DNA from: Nitrososphaeria archaeon
Lineage (GTDB): Archaea; Thermoproteota; Nitrososphaeria; Nitrososphaerales; JARVJX01
NCBI GenBank assembly: GCA_029775995.1
Contig: JARVJX010000002.1
Location: 1-52,394, forward strand
DNA: 52,394 nt
Direction of reading: 5' to 3'
Both the position numbers and the translations under genes were made by a program. Under the pieces are notes generated by a model. That model was not told the DNA's origin, did not search any database, and saw only the letters and a list, made by a program, of their open reading frames with translations. Positions 33,959 to 42,813 of this stretch are shown here, piece by piece. The stretch's first letter is position 1. Each line of letters opens with the position of its first letter.

Positions 33959-34354
33959 TTAAAATTTTAAGGGTTTCTTCAAGAACCAAGCCTTGACTTC
34001 CTCCTTTAGGGAGGAGAAGATTCTAAAAGCTTTATCTATTAGGTTCCTGTTTACTTCCGCATAGACTTTAATGCTCCCTCCTTCAAACTTTATGGTTATA
34101 TTTCTAAAAGCGCTTTTATAAAGGGTGTATTTTTTACCATCTTTACTAAACATTATCCTTTCTACCGTTAGTAAACCTTTATCCTTTAATTCATTAACCA
34201 ATCTATAAGCGGAAGTATGTGGAATATTACACTCTTTTATCAAATCCATCACGCTTCTAGCTTTCCATATGGTTCTAGAGAGTATCTTGAGTGCCTGCTC
34301 ATCAGCAATAGCCCTCATTAAGGCCATCCTTAACCTTTCATCTTTAATGAGCAT
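33959..34354 (-). CDS. ArsR-like winged-helix regulator
   Basis: The 131-residue DNA-binding protein has helix RSVMDLIKECNIPHTSAYRL as the helix-turn-helix, then VNELKDKGLLTVERIMFSKDGKKYTLYKSA as the wing. The C-terminal half (NITIKFEGGSIKVYAEVNRN..) may bind a ligand or form the dimer. No metal-binding cysteines of ArsR repressors are present. It stands alone between gene-poor regions, so the target is not obvious; its own promoter or the SCO operon at 35150 are candidates. Confidence 0.8.
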   Translation of the reverse strand: MLIKDERLRMALMRAIADEQALKILSRTIWKARSVMDLIKECNIPHTSAYRLVNELKDKGLLTVERIMFSKDGKKYTLYKSAFRNITIKFEGGSIKVYAEVNRNLIDKAFRIFSSLKEEVKAWFLKKPLKF

Positions 34355-35149
34355 CTTTATCCAATCCCAAATGTTTTATTACACCTTACATTTTTTCATT
34401 TTCTTATAAACTTATCGCTGAATTCCAAATTTGGAACTAAATAAATTGTATGAGCTTAAAATAAAATATGCAAGCGGGTCTAACCATCCAATTTTGCGGC
34501 AAACCCTATGGCTAAATCTTCTTTTTTATAATAGTTTAGTCTGAGAAAAGATAAGGGGGCATATATCTACATATTTTTACTATATACACTCATATAAAGT
34601 AAAAAGCTGGCTAATTATACTTCTTTGGTAATATGGCTACCTTACTGAAGCCATATGGAAGAATATGTCCAAACTTATAGAATTCAAGGAGCAGATAAAT
34701 AAAAATACTTTTACTAAGATAAAAGATCTGGCTATTTCAGCTCTTAGGTAAAATCTGAGCTCTTTATGAAGGCTGTCTAATCTATTTTCAAGTTCAACTT
34801 GCTTAATCTAATCTATTCTTTTAGCTAAATTGATAAACCCTTGTGAGACTTATCTTTGCTTTTTTCTAAGAGTGCTTTTTACCCTTTCCTTTGCTTTTTA
34901 CGCTTAGACTAGCAATTTAGAAAATTTGCTAAATAAGGATACACTAGCAAATGAGGCTAAGGCAACCTTTAAAAATTAAGATGGAATTTTAAGAATTGTT
35001 TTTCCTAAATATAAGAGGTTAACTATAAAGCGGGATTGAAAGCCAATTAGAAAGAATAGATGCCCCTACAGTAATTTGGATTTTAAAAGGCTTAAAAATT
35101 GAAATTTACAAGTAAAATTTATATATAGTTATGCTATACTAAAAATGGC
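34355..35149. other. Gene-poor gap with a possible coding remnant
   Basis: No intact gene is seen. On the minus strand at about 34640-34860 the frame reads VSQGFINLAKRID, a stop, then IKQVELENRLDSLHKELRFY and a helix-like tail before a stop; this looks like a decayed coiled-coil gene but matches no family I can name. At 35018-35042 a 25-base sequence ending GGGATTGAAAG resembles the end of an archaeal CRISPR repeat but occurs once only. The end of the gap carries the SCO promoter. Confidence 0.4.
35118..35125 (+). promoter_or_regulatory. TATA box of the SCO operon
   Basis: TTTATATA at 35118-35125 lies about 25 bases before the TTG start at 35150, consistent with a leaderless transcript. No ribosome-binding site precedes the start. 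Confidence 0.5.
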
Positions 35150-35764
35150 TTGAAAAAGGAGTTTATTCTTACAATTGCTACCATTCTTATAGTCTTTGGG
35201 ATAGCTGTGCTCCTTTTTTCTGGAATTTTAAATCCTAAGCCAAGCTATACACCGTCTATAGTTTTAGAGGGTAACAGTTTAGCACCAAATTTTATTCTAA
35301 CCAATCATAAAGGTGAAAAGTTTAATTTAGCTGATGTAAAGGATAAAGTGATTTTAATCTTCTTTGGTTATACTAACTGCCCAGATGTATGCCCCATAGT
35401 GATGAGCAAATACGTTGAGCTTACCAAGGTTCTTGGAGAGGATGCTAAGAAAGTGGCTCTGTTATTTATATCTACGGATCCTGAGAGGGATAGTCCCCAG
35501 GCTATTAAAGCCTTCATTGAGCGTTTTGACCAAAATCCAAGCCCCTCTATCATTGGATTAACTGGTTCCTTTGAAGAGCTATCTAAAGTTTGGAAAGCTT
35601 ATAACGTCCCAGTTGAAGTGGAGGAACATAAAGAAGGGGAAAATTACTTAGTGGGTCATTATGCTTTAATTTTTGTAGCCGATAAGAACCATGTTTTGAG
35701 GTTTGCCCTCACACCAGAAATGAGCCTAGAAGAATATATACAAACAGTAAGGCTTCTACTTTGA
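35150..35764 (+). CDS. SCO1/SenC-family copper chaperone or thiol protein
   Basis: The 204-residue protein has an N-terminal membrane anchor (residues about 5-25) and a thioredoxin-fold domain outside the cell. GYTNCPDVCP gives the CxxxC pair (C77, C81), and VGHY supplies the third ligand His170, the full copper site of SCO proteins that load the CuA centre of cytochrome oxidase. FISTDPERDSP is a family motif. Translation starts at TTG 35150. The partner membrane gene overlaps by 4 bases. No oxidase subunit is in the window, so it may serve an oxidase elsewhere or act in redox signalling. Confidence 0.9.
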   Translation: MKKEFILTIATILIVFGIAVLLFSGILNPKPSYTPSIVLEGNSLAPNFILTNHKGEKFNLADVKDKVILIFFGYTNCPDVCPIVMSKYVELTKVLGEDAKKVALLFISTDPERDSPQAIKAFIERFDQNPSPSIIGLTGSFEELSKVWKAYNVPVEVEEHKEGENYLVGHYALIFVADKNHVLRFALTPEMSLEEYIQTVRLLL

Positions 35765-36312
35765 GCAATATAATACTGATCCCTAAAGGAAGGGGTAATA
35801 AAATTCTCCTAATTATTTCTGCCATAGGCTATTTAACTTACTATCTTTTCTTTACAGGCATAGTGCAAGTGGATATAATTACTGGTTACTCTATCTTAGG
35901 ACTATACCTTAAACTTGTATCCATATCTAGTGCTACCTATTCTGGTCCAGCTTTTCAAATCATTAATAGCTCTTCTGTTATAACTATTCGCTCCTTACCT
36001 TTTCTCCTTTCCCTTTTCCTTTCTATAGCCTTTGGATTAAATGTAACCCTAATGTGTGTTCTCTATAGGCTAAGGGGCTTTAAAGCTTGCCTTTATGCTG
36101 GTGGTGCTGGAGGAATAGGTACCATAATAGCTAACCTTGCTTCTTTCTCTTATCTTTGCTGTGGCTGGGCAGCTTCTTTAGCCCTCATAGGAAGCACATT
36201 TCTAGCTACCCTTAGTCCCTTAATCACTCTAGGTGCAGCAGCTTTACTCATGTTTAATGCCTTTCTTCTTGGGAAAAGATACTCCCTTATTACTGCTAAA
36301 AGTTTAATTTGA
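35761..36312 (+). CDS. Hypothetical membrane protein coupled to SCO
   Basis: The 183-residue protein has about five membrane helices, starting at TTG 35761 inside the stop of the SCO gene (4-base overlap). Gly-rich helix AGGAGGIGTIIANLASF and the paired cysteines in YLCCGWAASLALIG stand out; the CC could bind copper or form a disulfide. I recognise no family. Tight coupling suggests it helps copper delivery or electron transfer with the SCO protein, but this is inferred from position. Confidence 0.65.
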   Translation: MSNIILIPKGRGNKILLIISAIGYLTYYLFFTGIVQVDIITGYSILGLYLKLVSISSATYSGPAFQIINSSSVITIRSLPFLLSLFLSIAFGLNVTLMCVLYRLRGFKACLYAGGAGGIGTIIANLASFSYLCCGWAASLALIGSTFLATLSPLITLGAAALLMFNAFLLGKRYSLITAKSLI

Positions 36313-36413
36313 TAAATTTTTTACAGTCTATTAACTTACTCTTTTACTACACTTTTTAGCTTAAAATAGATTACTTTTAAAAATTTAAATGCGATTAAAG
36401 AGAAGGGTGAAAA

Positions 36414-37487
36414 ATGGTAAAAATTAGAACTGTGAGAGGAGATATAAGTCCAGAGGATCTTGGAGTAACTCTATCCCATGAGCACATCTTGATTAACCTA
36501 CAATTCTTATGTAATTTAATGATGCCTCAAGAGGCTTCCCTTAGAGCCCTTATGGACAAGCCTGTAACTATAGAAATGATATATCTTCTTAGGAGAGGGG
36601 TTAGAAAATTCAACTATGATGATGCCCTTCTTTCTGATATAGATTTGATGGTAAGGGAGCTTTTGGAGTATAAATCCTTTTCTGGAAGAAGCTTGGTAGA
36701 GCAAACCCTTCCAGGTATTGGTAGAGACCCTTTAGGGTTAAAGAGAATTTCAGAATTGACAGGGCTAAATATAATCTGCTCAACAGGCTGGTATATAGTA
36801 TCCTCTCACCCATCTTATGTAAAGAATAAGAGCTCTGAAGAGTTAGCAGATATTATGATAAAAGAGATAGAAGAAGGCATTGATGATATAGGGATTAAAG
36901 CTGGAGTAATAGGGGAATGTGGTTGCTCTTTTCCCATACCCTATCATCCTGAAGAGGAGAAGGTTTTAAGAGCTGCTTGTAAAGCTCAGAAAGCTACAGG
37001 AGTGGCCTTTAGCTGCCATCCAGCCTTTATAGATGTTGAGAGGAAAGTTTACAGAACCGATGCACCCTTAGCCTACATTAAGCTCATTGAGAAAGAGGGA
37101 GCAAACCTTGAGAAGTTCTTCTTAAGTCATAGTGATATTGTCTGCCCAACTTCTGATCATGCATCAAAGCTTTTGGAAAAGGGAATCAATTTGAGCTTTG
37201 ATACCTTTGGTCAGGATCATTATGATGATTATATCTTTATGGGGGCAAGGCATCCTACCGATCCTGAAAGGATTAGCAATATCGTAGAGCTTTGTAAAAG
37301 AGGCTATGAGAAAAATATTATGCTTTCTCAGGATGTTTGCTGGAAGCACCTGTTAAAGAGATATGGAGGACCAGGATACTCTCACCTTCTGGAGCATATT
37401 GTTCCCACTTTCAGATACTATGGAGTTAAAGAGAAGCAGATAAGAACCATGCTGATAGATAATCCGAAGAGAATTCTATCTTTCTGA
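36414..37487 (+). CDS. Phosphotriesterase-family metal hydrolase
   Basis: This TIM-barrel hydrolase has 357 residues. SHEHI gives His22 and His24; GVIGECGCSFP puts Glu where classical phosphotriesterase has a carboxylated Lys; FSCHP and LSHSD give the third and fourth His; SQDVCW gives the final Asp. Glu in the bridging position occurs in the PHP/YhfV-like branch, whose substrates are lactones or unknown esters, so organophosphate hydrolysis is not implied. The start ATG 36414 is preceded by GGTGA (about 36406-36410), with TTTAAAAATTTAAAT at 36376-36390 as the TATA region. Monocistronic. Confidence 0.88.
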   Translation: MVKIRTVRGDISPEDLGVTLSHEHILINLQFLCNLMMPQEASLRALMDKPVTIEMIYLLRRGVRKFNYDDALLSDIDLMVRELLEYKSFSGRSLVEQTLPGIGRDPLGLKRISELTGLNIICSTGWYIVSSHPSYVKNKSSEELADIMIKEIEEGIDDIGIKAGVIGECGCSFPIPYHPEEEKVLRAACKAQKATGVAFSCHPAFIDVERKVYRTDAPLAYIKLIEKEGANLEKFFLSHSDIVCPTSDHASKLLEKGINLSFDTFGQDHYDDYIFMGARHPTDPERISNIVELCKRGYEKNIMLSQDVCWKHLLKRYGGPGYSHLLEHIVPTFRYYGVKEKQIRTMLIDNPKRILSF

Positions 37488-38198
37488 GAGGATTTAAATA
37501 CCTTATGCAGTAGAGTTAATAGGAACCTGCTCTTATCTATCGTCGTAGAATCTCTTGATATAACGCTAAAATTATACTTTATGAATTGTAACTTAATATA
37601 GGAGAGAAAATGGTTAAAAATTTACATCTAAGAACGAATTAAATGGTATCTTAAAAATTATAGTGTACACTTTTTCAGAGCTCTGCTTAGTGAAATTCAG
37701 ACCCTACCTGGATTATAACAGTAGAGAGATAGGATGATTTATAAAGGGACTAAAATGTCTAAATTAGGAGCCAACTTACAGAACCAATGAGGAAGATCTT
37801 TTTGGAAAAAATACCATGGTGTATTCTTTAAAAAGTTACTAATTAACTAAAATAGTTTTGCAAGGGCCCTTTACAAACTAAGAAATTAGAAAATTAAAGA
37901 TTAAAATACTAACAGATAAACCAGCTCTTATATAGATATTAGGTAGGTCAAAATTTCCTTTAACTCTAAAAACTATCTCAATAACAAAACTCTAAATAAC
38001 CAATAAAATGTTGCCAAAAATAAATCCACTAAAAACACATTTATACACACTTTTTTATATACCAATAGAGCCTTTAATCTTTCATTCAAATAAAAAGAGC
38101 AAAAATCAAAACCTTTCCCTTCAACAGTTAAAATCCATCTTTTGTACGGAGATTTGTTTCAGCAAAATATATAATAGGAGGAAATCAAACAAAGGGGT
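37488..38198. other. Gap without a recognisable gene
   Basis: About 700 AT-rich bases. A short plus-strand run around 37660-37740 reads FSELCLVKFRPYLDYNSREI before a stop; it looks like decayed coding sequence but was not identified. A 64-codon frame at 38008-38202 is low-complexity and probably chance. The last bases contain AGGAGG (38176-38181) and AAAGGGG before the next ATG. Confidence 0.4.
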
Positions 38199-39119
38199 AT
38201 GACTAAATCCTTTACAAATTTGAAGAATTTGGGTTTTATAGGATTGGGGAGAATGGGTAATTTGATGGCTAAAAATTTAATTAAAAGAGGCTATCTTCTT
38301 AATGTTTGGAATAGAACTATAGAAAAGGCTAAGGAATTATCAAGTTTAGGAGCCTCCATAGCAGAAAATCCAAAGGCTGTAGCTGAGAAAAGTGATGTAA
38401 TCATATGTATGCTTGCTAATCCTTTAGTTACTGAAGATGTTATCCTTGGGAAAGAGAAGTATATAGGAATATCAGTCTCTGATGGAATTAGCAAGGATAA
38501 GATGGTAATAGATATGAGTACAAATAACCCAAAGGTCGTTAAAAGAATGGCAAACACTTTGAAAGATAAAGGTTGTGAGCTTATAGATGCCCCCGTTATG
38601 GGTAGTATAAATCTTGCCGCTGAAGGCGGTTTAACCATTCTTGCCTCTGGTAGAGAAGAGAGTGTGAACTTTGTAAAACCTATTTTGGAGGCTATGGGTA
38701 AAAAGGTCTGGTATATAGGAGAGGTAGGTTTAGCCTCTTCTCTTAAACTCATACTTAATACCCATCTATGGATAATGCTTGGAGCCTTTTGTGAGACTTT
38801 AACCTTAGCAGCTAAGGTAGGAATCGATACAAAGCTAATGTTAGAGGTTTTAAATAGTAGCCCTTTAAAGACTTTCGTCTCAGAAACTAAAGCTAAAAAG
38901 GTTTTAGAAAGAGATTGGAGACCTGCTGCAACCTTAGAGATAGCCTTAAAGGATTTAAATCTTGCAGTAGATATGGCTGAAGAAGCTTATGTTCCCATAC
39001 CTCTTGCCAATCTAATCAAAGATTTGTTTATAGCAGGAATAGCAAAGGGTCTAAAAGATTTAGATTATAGCGCCTTAATTTGCTTATATGAGAGCTTAGC
39101 AAAGGTTAAAGTTTCCTAA
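38199..39119 (+). CDS. 3-hydroxyisobutyrate dehydrogenase-family enzyme
   Basis: The 306-residue NAD(P)-dependent beta-hydroxyacid dehydrogenase has LGFIGLGRMGNLMAKNLIKR as the nucleotide loop. NRT after the second strand suggests NADPH (Arg/Thr in place of Asp). DAPVMGSINLAAEGGLTILA is the substrate-binding block, and the catalytic Lys is in LASSLKLILN. Family members act on 3-hydroxyisobutyrate, tartronate semialdehyde, glyoxylate or 6-phosphogluconate-like substrates. It ends 4 bases into the convergent dikinase gene, so its link to the neighbouring molybdenum-hydroxylase locus is by position only. Confidence 0.85.
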   Translation: MTKSFTNLKNLGFIGLGRMGNLMAKNLIKRGYLLNVWNRTIEKAKELSSLGASIAENPKAVAEKSDVIICMLANPLVTEDVILGKEKYIGISVSDGISKDKMVIDMSTNNPKVVKRMANTLKDKGCELIDAPVMGSINLAAEGGLTILASGREESVNFVKPILEAMGKKVWYIGEVGLASSLKLILNTHLWIMLGAFCETLTLAAKVGIDTKLMLEVLNSSPLKTFVSETKAKKVLERDWRPAATLEIALKDLNLAVDMAEEAYVPIPLANLIKDLFIAGIAKGLKDLDYSALICLYESLAKVKVS

Positions 39120-40069
39120 AGGGTTGTTATAGGTCTGGATTGTAAAATATAAATTTTATTCTCTTCTATACACCACTCTATATCTTGAGGATGCTTAAAG
39201 TATTCTTCTATTCTCTTAGCCATTTTACATAAATTGTAAATTTCTGAATCAGAAAGGGACTCTGAATTTGCTAAATCTTTGGGAATTTCTTCCATCTTTG
39301 TTCCTTTTCCTTTGTAGAAATCATAAACCACCTTTACTCTTTTGTTTGATATAATACGATGAATAGTTTTACAAAGGTTTTTGTTTACTACATAGTGATC
39401 TGGTGTAACAGAGCCAGATACTAAGGCTTCACCTAAACCCCAAACCGATTCTATGATCATTTGCTCTGGGTTTCTAGTTATGGGATGATAAGTAAAGATT
39501 ACACCAGATTTTTCTGAATTTATCATGCTCTGTACTATTACAGCCATGCTAGCATCCTCATGCTTAATATTTCTAGTTTGTCTATAAATCAGGGCTCTTG
39601 GTGTAAATAGGGATAGCCAACACCCTTTAATGCATTCCATAAATTCATCTTCAGAAACATAGAGATAGGTTTCGTGAATACCAGCAAAACTAGATTGGGG
39701 TAAATCTTCAGCTATTGAAGAACTTCTAATAGCAACATGATGGTTTTTTTCTCTGAGCACCTTATAGTACTTTATAACTTCATCTGTAATTGCCTTGGGG
39801 ATCAAAATTTTTGAAAAGACTTCAGATATGGATAAATGAGTCCTTTCTATGGATTTTATATCCTTATAATCTATACTATCCAAGAGGGGTTTTATCTTAT
39901 CTATTATTCCAGTATTATAAAGAAAATCCTTGTAGGCATTAGCTTTAAGGACATAACCTTTAGGAATAGGGATATGAAGCTTTATTAGCTCACCCAAATT
40001 TGCCGCTTTCGCTCCAACAGATTCTAAATTATATCTGGAAACCTCTTCTAACCAAGAAACATAGTTCAT
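39116..40069 (-). CDS. Dikinase ATP-grasp subunit (PEP-synthase N-terminal half)
   Basis: The 317 residues correspond only to the N-terminal ATP-binding part of PEP synthase. GAKAANLGELIKLHIPIPKG opens the domain; VAIRSSSIAEDLPQSSFAG is the ATP loop; SEKSGVIFTYHP and GLGEALVSGSVTPDHY follow; QDIEWCIEENKIYILQSRPI closes it. It lacks the swivelling His domain and the PEP barrel. Phenylphosphate synthase splits the same way, with a 40 kDa ATP-binding subunit and a 70 kDa His subunit; the matching partner here is at 42806. A GGTGAG site precedes ATG 40069 in the short gap after the HprK-like gene. Confidence 0.88.
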   Translation of the reverse strand: MNYVSWLEEVSRYNLESVGAKAANLGELIKLHIPIPKGYVLKANAYKDFLYNTGIIDKIKPLLDSIDYKDIKSIERTHLSISEVFSKILIPKAITDEVIKYYKVLREKNHHVAIRSSSIAEDLPQSSFAGIHETYLYVSEDEFMECIKGCWLSLFTPRALIYRQTRNIKHEDASMAVIVQSMINSEKSGVIFTYHPITRNPEQMIIESVWGLGEALVSGSVTPDHYVVNKNLCKTIHRIISNKRVKVVYDFYKGKGTKMEEIPKDLANSESLSDSEIYNLCKMAKRIEEYFKHPQDIEWCIEENKIYILQSRPITTL

Positions 40070-40080
40070 AATAACTCACC

Positions 40081-40974
40081 TTAAATCAAAAGCTTCTCCA
40101 CTTCATCTATTAAAAGTTGAGGGTTAGGAGCACGTATTAGAAAGTAAGGAATACTTGATAATCTCTTTACAAACTTTGCTCTATTTTCACGTAGTAAGTT
40201 GTTATCTAAAAGGGGCATAGCAACATTTGAGCATATAAGGGTAGATAAGGCGTAAAAGGAACTTATACTGTAAAAGGTCTGATATTCTCTCTCAAAAGGG
40301 TTTAGATCAATCACATGAATATCAAAGTTACCATCTATATCTGGTAGTATGATTAAATCTGGTTTTGCTGGCAGTTCATAATAAGTAAAGTTGGGTAGTT
40401 CTTTAAAGAACTTTGCAACCCCATCTTTTGTTGATGGCTTATCGGACCTTTCAGTACCCTTTAAACGCTTTTTAAGAAATACATCCCTTGTTCCAGATAG
40501 TATTAAACCTTTTTTATCACAAATTAAGCTTTCAGTTCCAATGACCTTTCCCTTTCTATTTGAGGCTTCTATTAAACACATGGTCTTACCGTGATTTTCT
40601 TCACCACTAAGAAAAATTATGTTTTTACTCTTATAATTTAAGGCTGCTGCATGTAGTGGATAAAGCTCGTTCTCTTCTAACCTCTTTACCAATATGGAAA
40701 CTAAAATACGCTGAACTTCGCCTTCGCTCCAATTTCCCTTTAGCAAAAGCGTATCATTACGTAATAGTATATTCTTAGAATCTTTATCATCTTCTATAAT
40801 AATATCGGGATTAGGCTTGCTTGTTTCTTTGCTAAACTCTAATACACCTAGTCTGTAAATTAAATAAGTACTATCTCCAAAGTATTTTTCTAATAAATTA
40901 TCCTCTGAATCAACACGAACCTTGGCTTTAAGGCACTTAATTTCTATCGATGCTTTAGCTTTATTGCCCATCAT
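40081..40974 (-). CDS. HPr-kinase/PEPCK-like P-loop protein
   Basis: The 297-residue protein has a P-loop SGEENHGKT at residues 123-131, preceded by YPLHAAALNYKSKNIIFL, the text typical of HPr-kinase-related proteins and of PEP carboxykinase-fold P-loops. The N-terminal 100 residues are family-poor. HPr kinases phosphorylate a Ser on a partner protein; archaea generally lack the HPr sugar system, so another target is likely. The middle gene of the operon SCP2 - HprK-like - dikinase. It could regulate or charge the dikinase, but this is inference. Confidence 0.75.
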   Translation of the reverse strand: MMGNKAKASIEIKCLKAKVRVDSEDNLLEKYFGDSTYLIYRLGVLEFSKETSKPNPDIIIEDDKDSKNILLRNDTLLLKGNWSEGEVQRILVSILVKRLEENELYPLHAAALNYKSKNIIFLSGEENHGKTMCLIEASNRKGKVIGTESLICDKKGLILSGTRDVFLKKRLKGTERSDKPSTKDGVAKFFKELPNFTYYELPAKPDLIILPDIDGNFDIHVIDLNPFEREYQTFYSISSFYALSTLICSNVAMPLLDNNLLRENRAKFVKRLSSIPYFLIRAPNPQLLIDEVEKLLI

Positions 40975-41010
40975 TAAAAAGGTTCAATAAAGTAGAAATA
41001 TATATTTAAG

Positions 41011-41400
41011 CTAAAGGAATAGCCTACCAAATTTAAGAAGAAAATTAATTTTACCTTTATTTCTCTCTTGAACTATTTGGCTAATCCTTCTGAATCTTAC
41101 AGCATCAGTTATAGAGCCTGATATTTGATATAGCTTCTTCACAAAGGCTTCCTCCTGATCTATCTCACCCATAATTATTCTGTAAAAAGTTTGTGATTCA
41201 CAAGTTATAGTGGCTGATGCATTACCTACTTTACCATCTTTTAAAACCATTTTACCATTTTTTATTTCAACATAAAAAGGTTCTTCTCCATACAGCTCAA
41301 ATTGTATTAAACTTTCCATACTTTCTAGCATTTGCTTTGCTTCCTCTGTACGATTAGCAAGAAATATCAATCCTTTAAGAGCCCTTAAACATTTACCCAT
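41011..41400 (-). CDS. SCP2-like sterol/lipid-binding domain protein
   Basis: The 129-residue protein has the single-domain SCP2 pattern: IQFELYGEEPFYVEIKNGKM, VLKDGKVGNASATITCESQT, then FYRIIMGEIDQEEAFVKKLY and a C-terminal SGSITDAVRFRR helix. SCP2 domains bind hydrophobic ligands such as sterols, fatty acyl chains or aromatic compounds in a tunnel. It is the first gene of the leftward operon. It shares a 53-base divergent promoter region with the molybdenum-hydroxylase operon, which suggests a role in presenting a hydrophobic substrate. Confidence 0.8.
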   Translation of the reverse strand: MGKCLRALKGLIFLANRTEEAKQMLESMESLIQFELYGEEPFYVEIKNGKMVLKDGKVGNASATITCESQTFYRIIMGEIDQEEAFVKKLYQISGSITDAVRFRRISQIVQERNKGKINFLLKFGRLFL

Positions 41401-41423
41401 GACCTCATTAACGAGCCATAAAC

Positions 41424-41434
41424 TTTAAATTTTT
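41424..41434 (+). promoter_or_regulatory. TATA-like box of the first molybdenum-hydroxylase operon
   Basis: TTTAAATTTTT ends about 20 bases before ATG 41454, inside the 53-base divergent gap. The region must also drive the leftward SCP2 operon, so the two sides may be controlled together. Confidence 0.4.
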
Positions 41435-41453
41435 CTAAAGGATACAATATAGA

Positions 41454-42335
41454 ATGCCTGAGCTTGGATATTTTGCCCCTGATGAGTATTTAAAACCTAA
41501 TTCCATAGAGGAAGTAGTTAATCTTCTTCAGAGATATGGAGATAAAGCAAGAATAGTAGCAGGAGGAACGGCCCTTTACGAGTTAGCGAAAAGGGGTATG
41601 ATTCCTCAGGTGAAGAAAATGATAGATTTGGAATATTTGAATTTAAGGTATGTACGCTCTGATGAAGAAGGAATAAAGATAGGTTGTATGGTAAAGATAT
41701 ACGAGCTTGCTAATAGCCCCATCTTAGATATTCATCCCTATTACTCTATAAAGGAAGCAGCCCTTAACATAAGACCTGTTCAAATAAGGAATATGGCTAC
41801 CGTTGGGGGAGAAATTTGTTCAGCTATTCCCTTCCTAGATTTACCAACTGTTTTTCTAGCCTTAGATGCAAAATTAAGGATAATTGGACCAAAGGGAGAA
41901 AGGAAAATTGACATGGATGGTTTTTATTTTGATTATTTTCTTACATCTTTAGGTAATGGTGAGTTTGTTATAGAGGTTATGATACCTAAGTTACCAGATA
42001 AAACTGGTAGTGCCTTTTTAAAGTTTGAAAGGACGGCTGTAGATTTGCCTTTGGTAAATGTCGGAGTTAGTTTGATGAATAAAAATGGTGAGTGCAAGAA
42101 TGTAAGAATTGCCTTAGGAGGGGGGAGAACTCATGTAAGGATTAAAAGCTTGGAAAGGGCTTTAGAAGGAAAAAGGTTCAATGATAAGATTTTAGATGAT
42201 ATAGTTCAAAGCTTATCTGATGAGTTTAAACCTATAAGCAGTGCCCACGCATCCACTGAGTATAAACTTGAAATTGCAAAAATACTGTTAAGAGATGCCT
42301 TACTTATAGCCTATAAGAGAAGCCAAGGTGATTAA
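41454..42335 (+). CDS. Molybdenum hydroxylase FAD subunit
   Basis: The 293-residue medium subunit of a xanthine-dehydrogenase-family enzyme. It binds FAD and passes electrons out. ARIVAGGTALYELAKRG (AGGT motif near the N-terminus) and IRPVQIRNMATVGGEICSAI, followed by FLDLP, are the FAD-binding signatures; the C-terminal CO-dehydrogenase-type domain has NVRIALGGGRTHV. The stop overlaps the iron-sulfur gene by 8 bases. It is first in the order FAD - FeS - dikinase - Mo. Confidence 0.92.
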   Translation: MPELGYFAPDEYLKPNSIEEVVNLLQRYGDKARIVAGGTALYELAKRGMIPQVKKMIDLEYLNLRYVRSDEEGIKIGCMVKIYELANSPILDIHPYYSIKEAALNIRPVQIRNMATVGGEICSAIPFLDLPTVFLALDAKLRIIGPKGERKIDMDGFYFDYFLTSLGNGEFVIEVMIPKLPDKTGSAFLKFERTAVDLPLVNVGVSLMNKNGECKNVRIALGGGRTHVRIKSLERALEGKRFNDKILDDIVQSLSDEFKPISSAHASTEYKLEIAKILLRDALLIAYKRSQGD

Positions 42336-42813
42336 ATTAAGCAGAAAGATTACTTTAAATGTTAATGGTAAGAACTATGAGGTTTTATGTGAAGCTGGGG
42401 AAAATTTACGGGATGTTCTTAGAGAAAAATTGGGTTTTTTAGGGGTTAAGAAGGGTTGTGATTTTGGTGGTTGTGGTGCCTGCACTGTGATAATTGATGA
42501 TAATGCCGTATATTCATGTATGACCTGGGCTTATAAAGCTGAAGGAAAAAAAATCACCACCATAGAAGGATTATCCTCTGGAAGGCCTTTACATCCTGTT
42601 CAAGAGGCCTTTATAGCTTTAAGTGCCTCTCAATGTGGTTATTGCACTCCTGGAATAGTTATGTCAGCTCTTGCTTTACTAAATAAAAATCCTAAACCAT
42701 CGTTTGAAGAAATTAAAGAGGCTTTAGCTGGTAATATGTGCCGCTGCACAGGGTATGTTAGATATATTAAAGCCATAGTTAATGCCTGTAAGAATTTAAA
42801 GAAGTTTGAATAA
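42328..42813 (+). CDS. Molybdenum hydroxylase 2Fe-2S subunit
   Basis: The 161-residue small subunit has two iron-sulfur clusters: a plant-type one in KKGCDFGGCGACTV with a fourth Cys in SCMTWA, and the second in CGYCTPG plus MCRCTGYVRY. It moves electrons from molybdenum to FAD. GTG 42328 is the start, overlapping the FAD gene by 8 bases. It overlaps the dikinase gene by up to 8 bases, so the four genes are translationally linked. Confidence 0.94.
   Translation: MIKLSRKITLNVNGKNYEVLCEAGENLRDVLREKLGFLGVKKGCDFGGCGACTVIIDDNAVYSCMTWAYKAEGKKITTIEGLSSGRPLHPVQEAFIALSASQCGYCTPGIVMSALALLNKNPKPSFEEIKEALAGNMCRCTGYVRYIKAIVNACKNLKKFE

Noticed and set aside
35018-35042. CRISPR-repeat-like 25-mer ending GGGATTGAAAG
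   Set aside because: Only one copy is present, with no regular spacers and no cas gene; chance similarity is likely.
38008-38202. 64-residue plus-strand open frame
   Set aside because: Low-complexity sequence in an AT-rich gap, overlapping the next gene's start, with no family resemblance.
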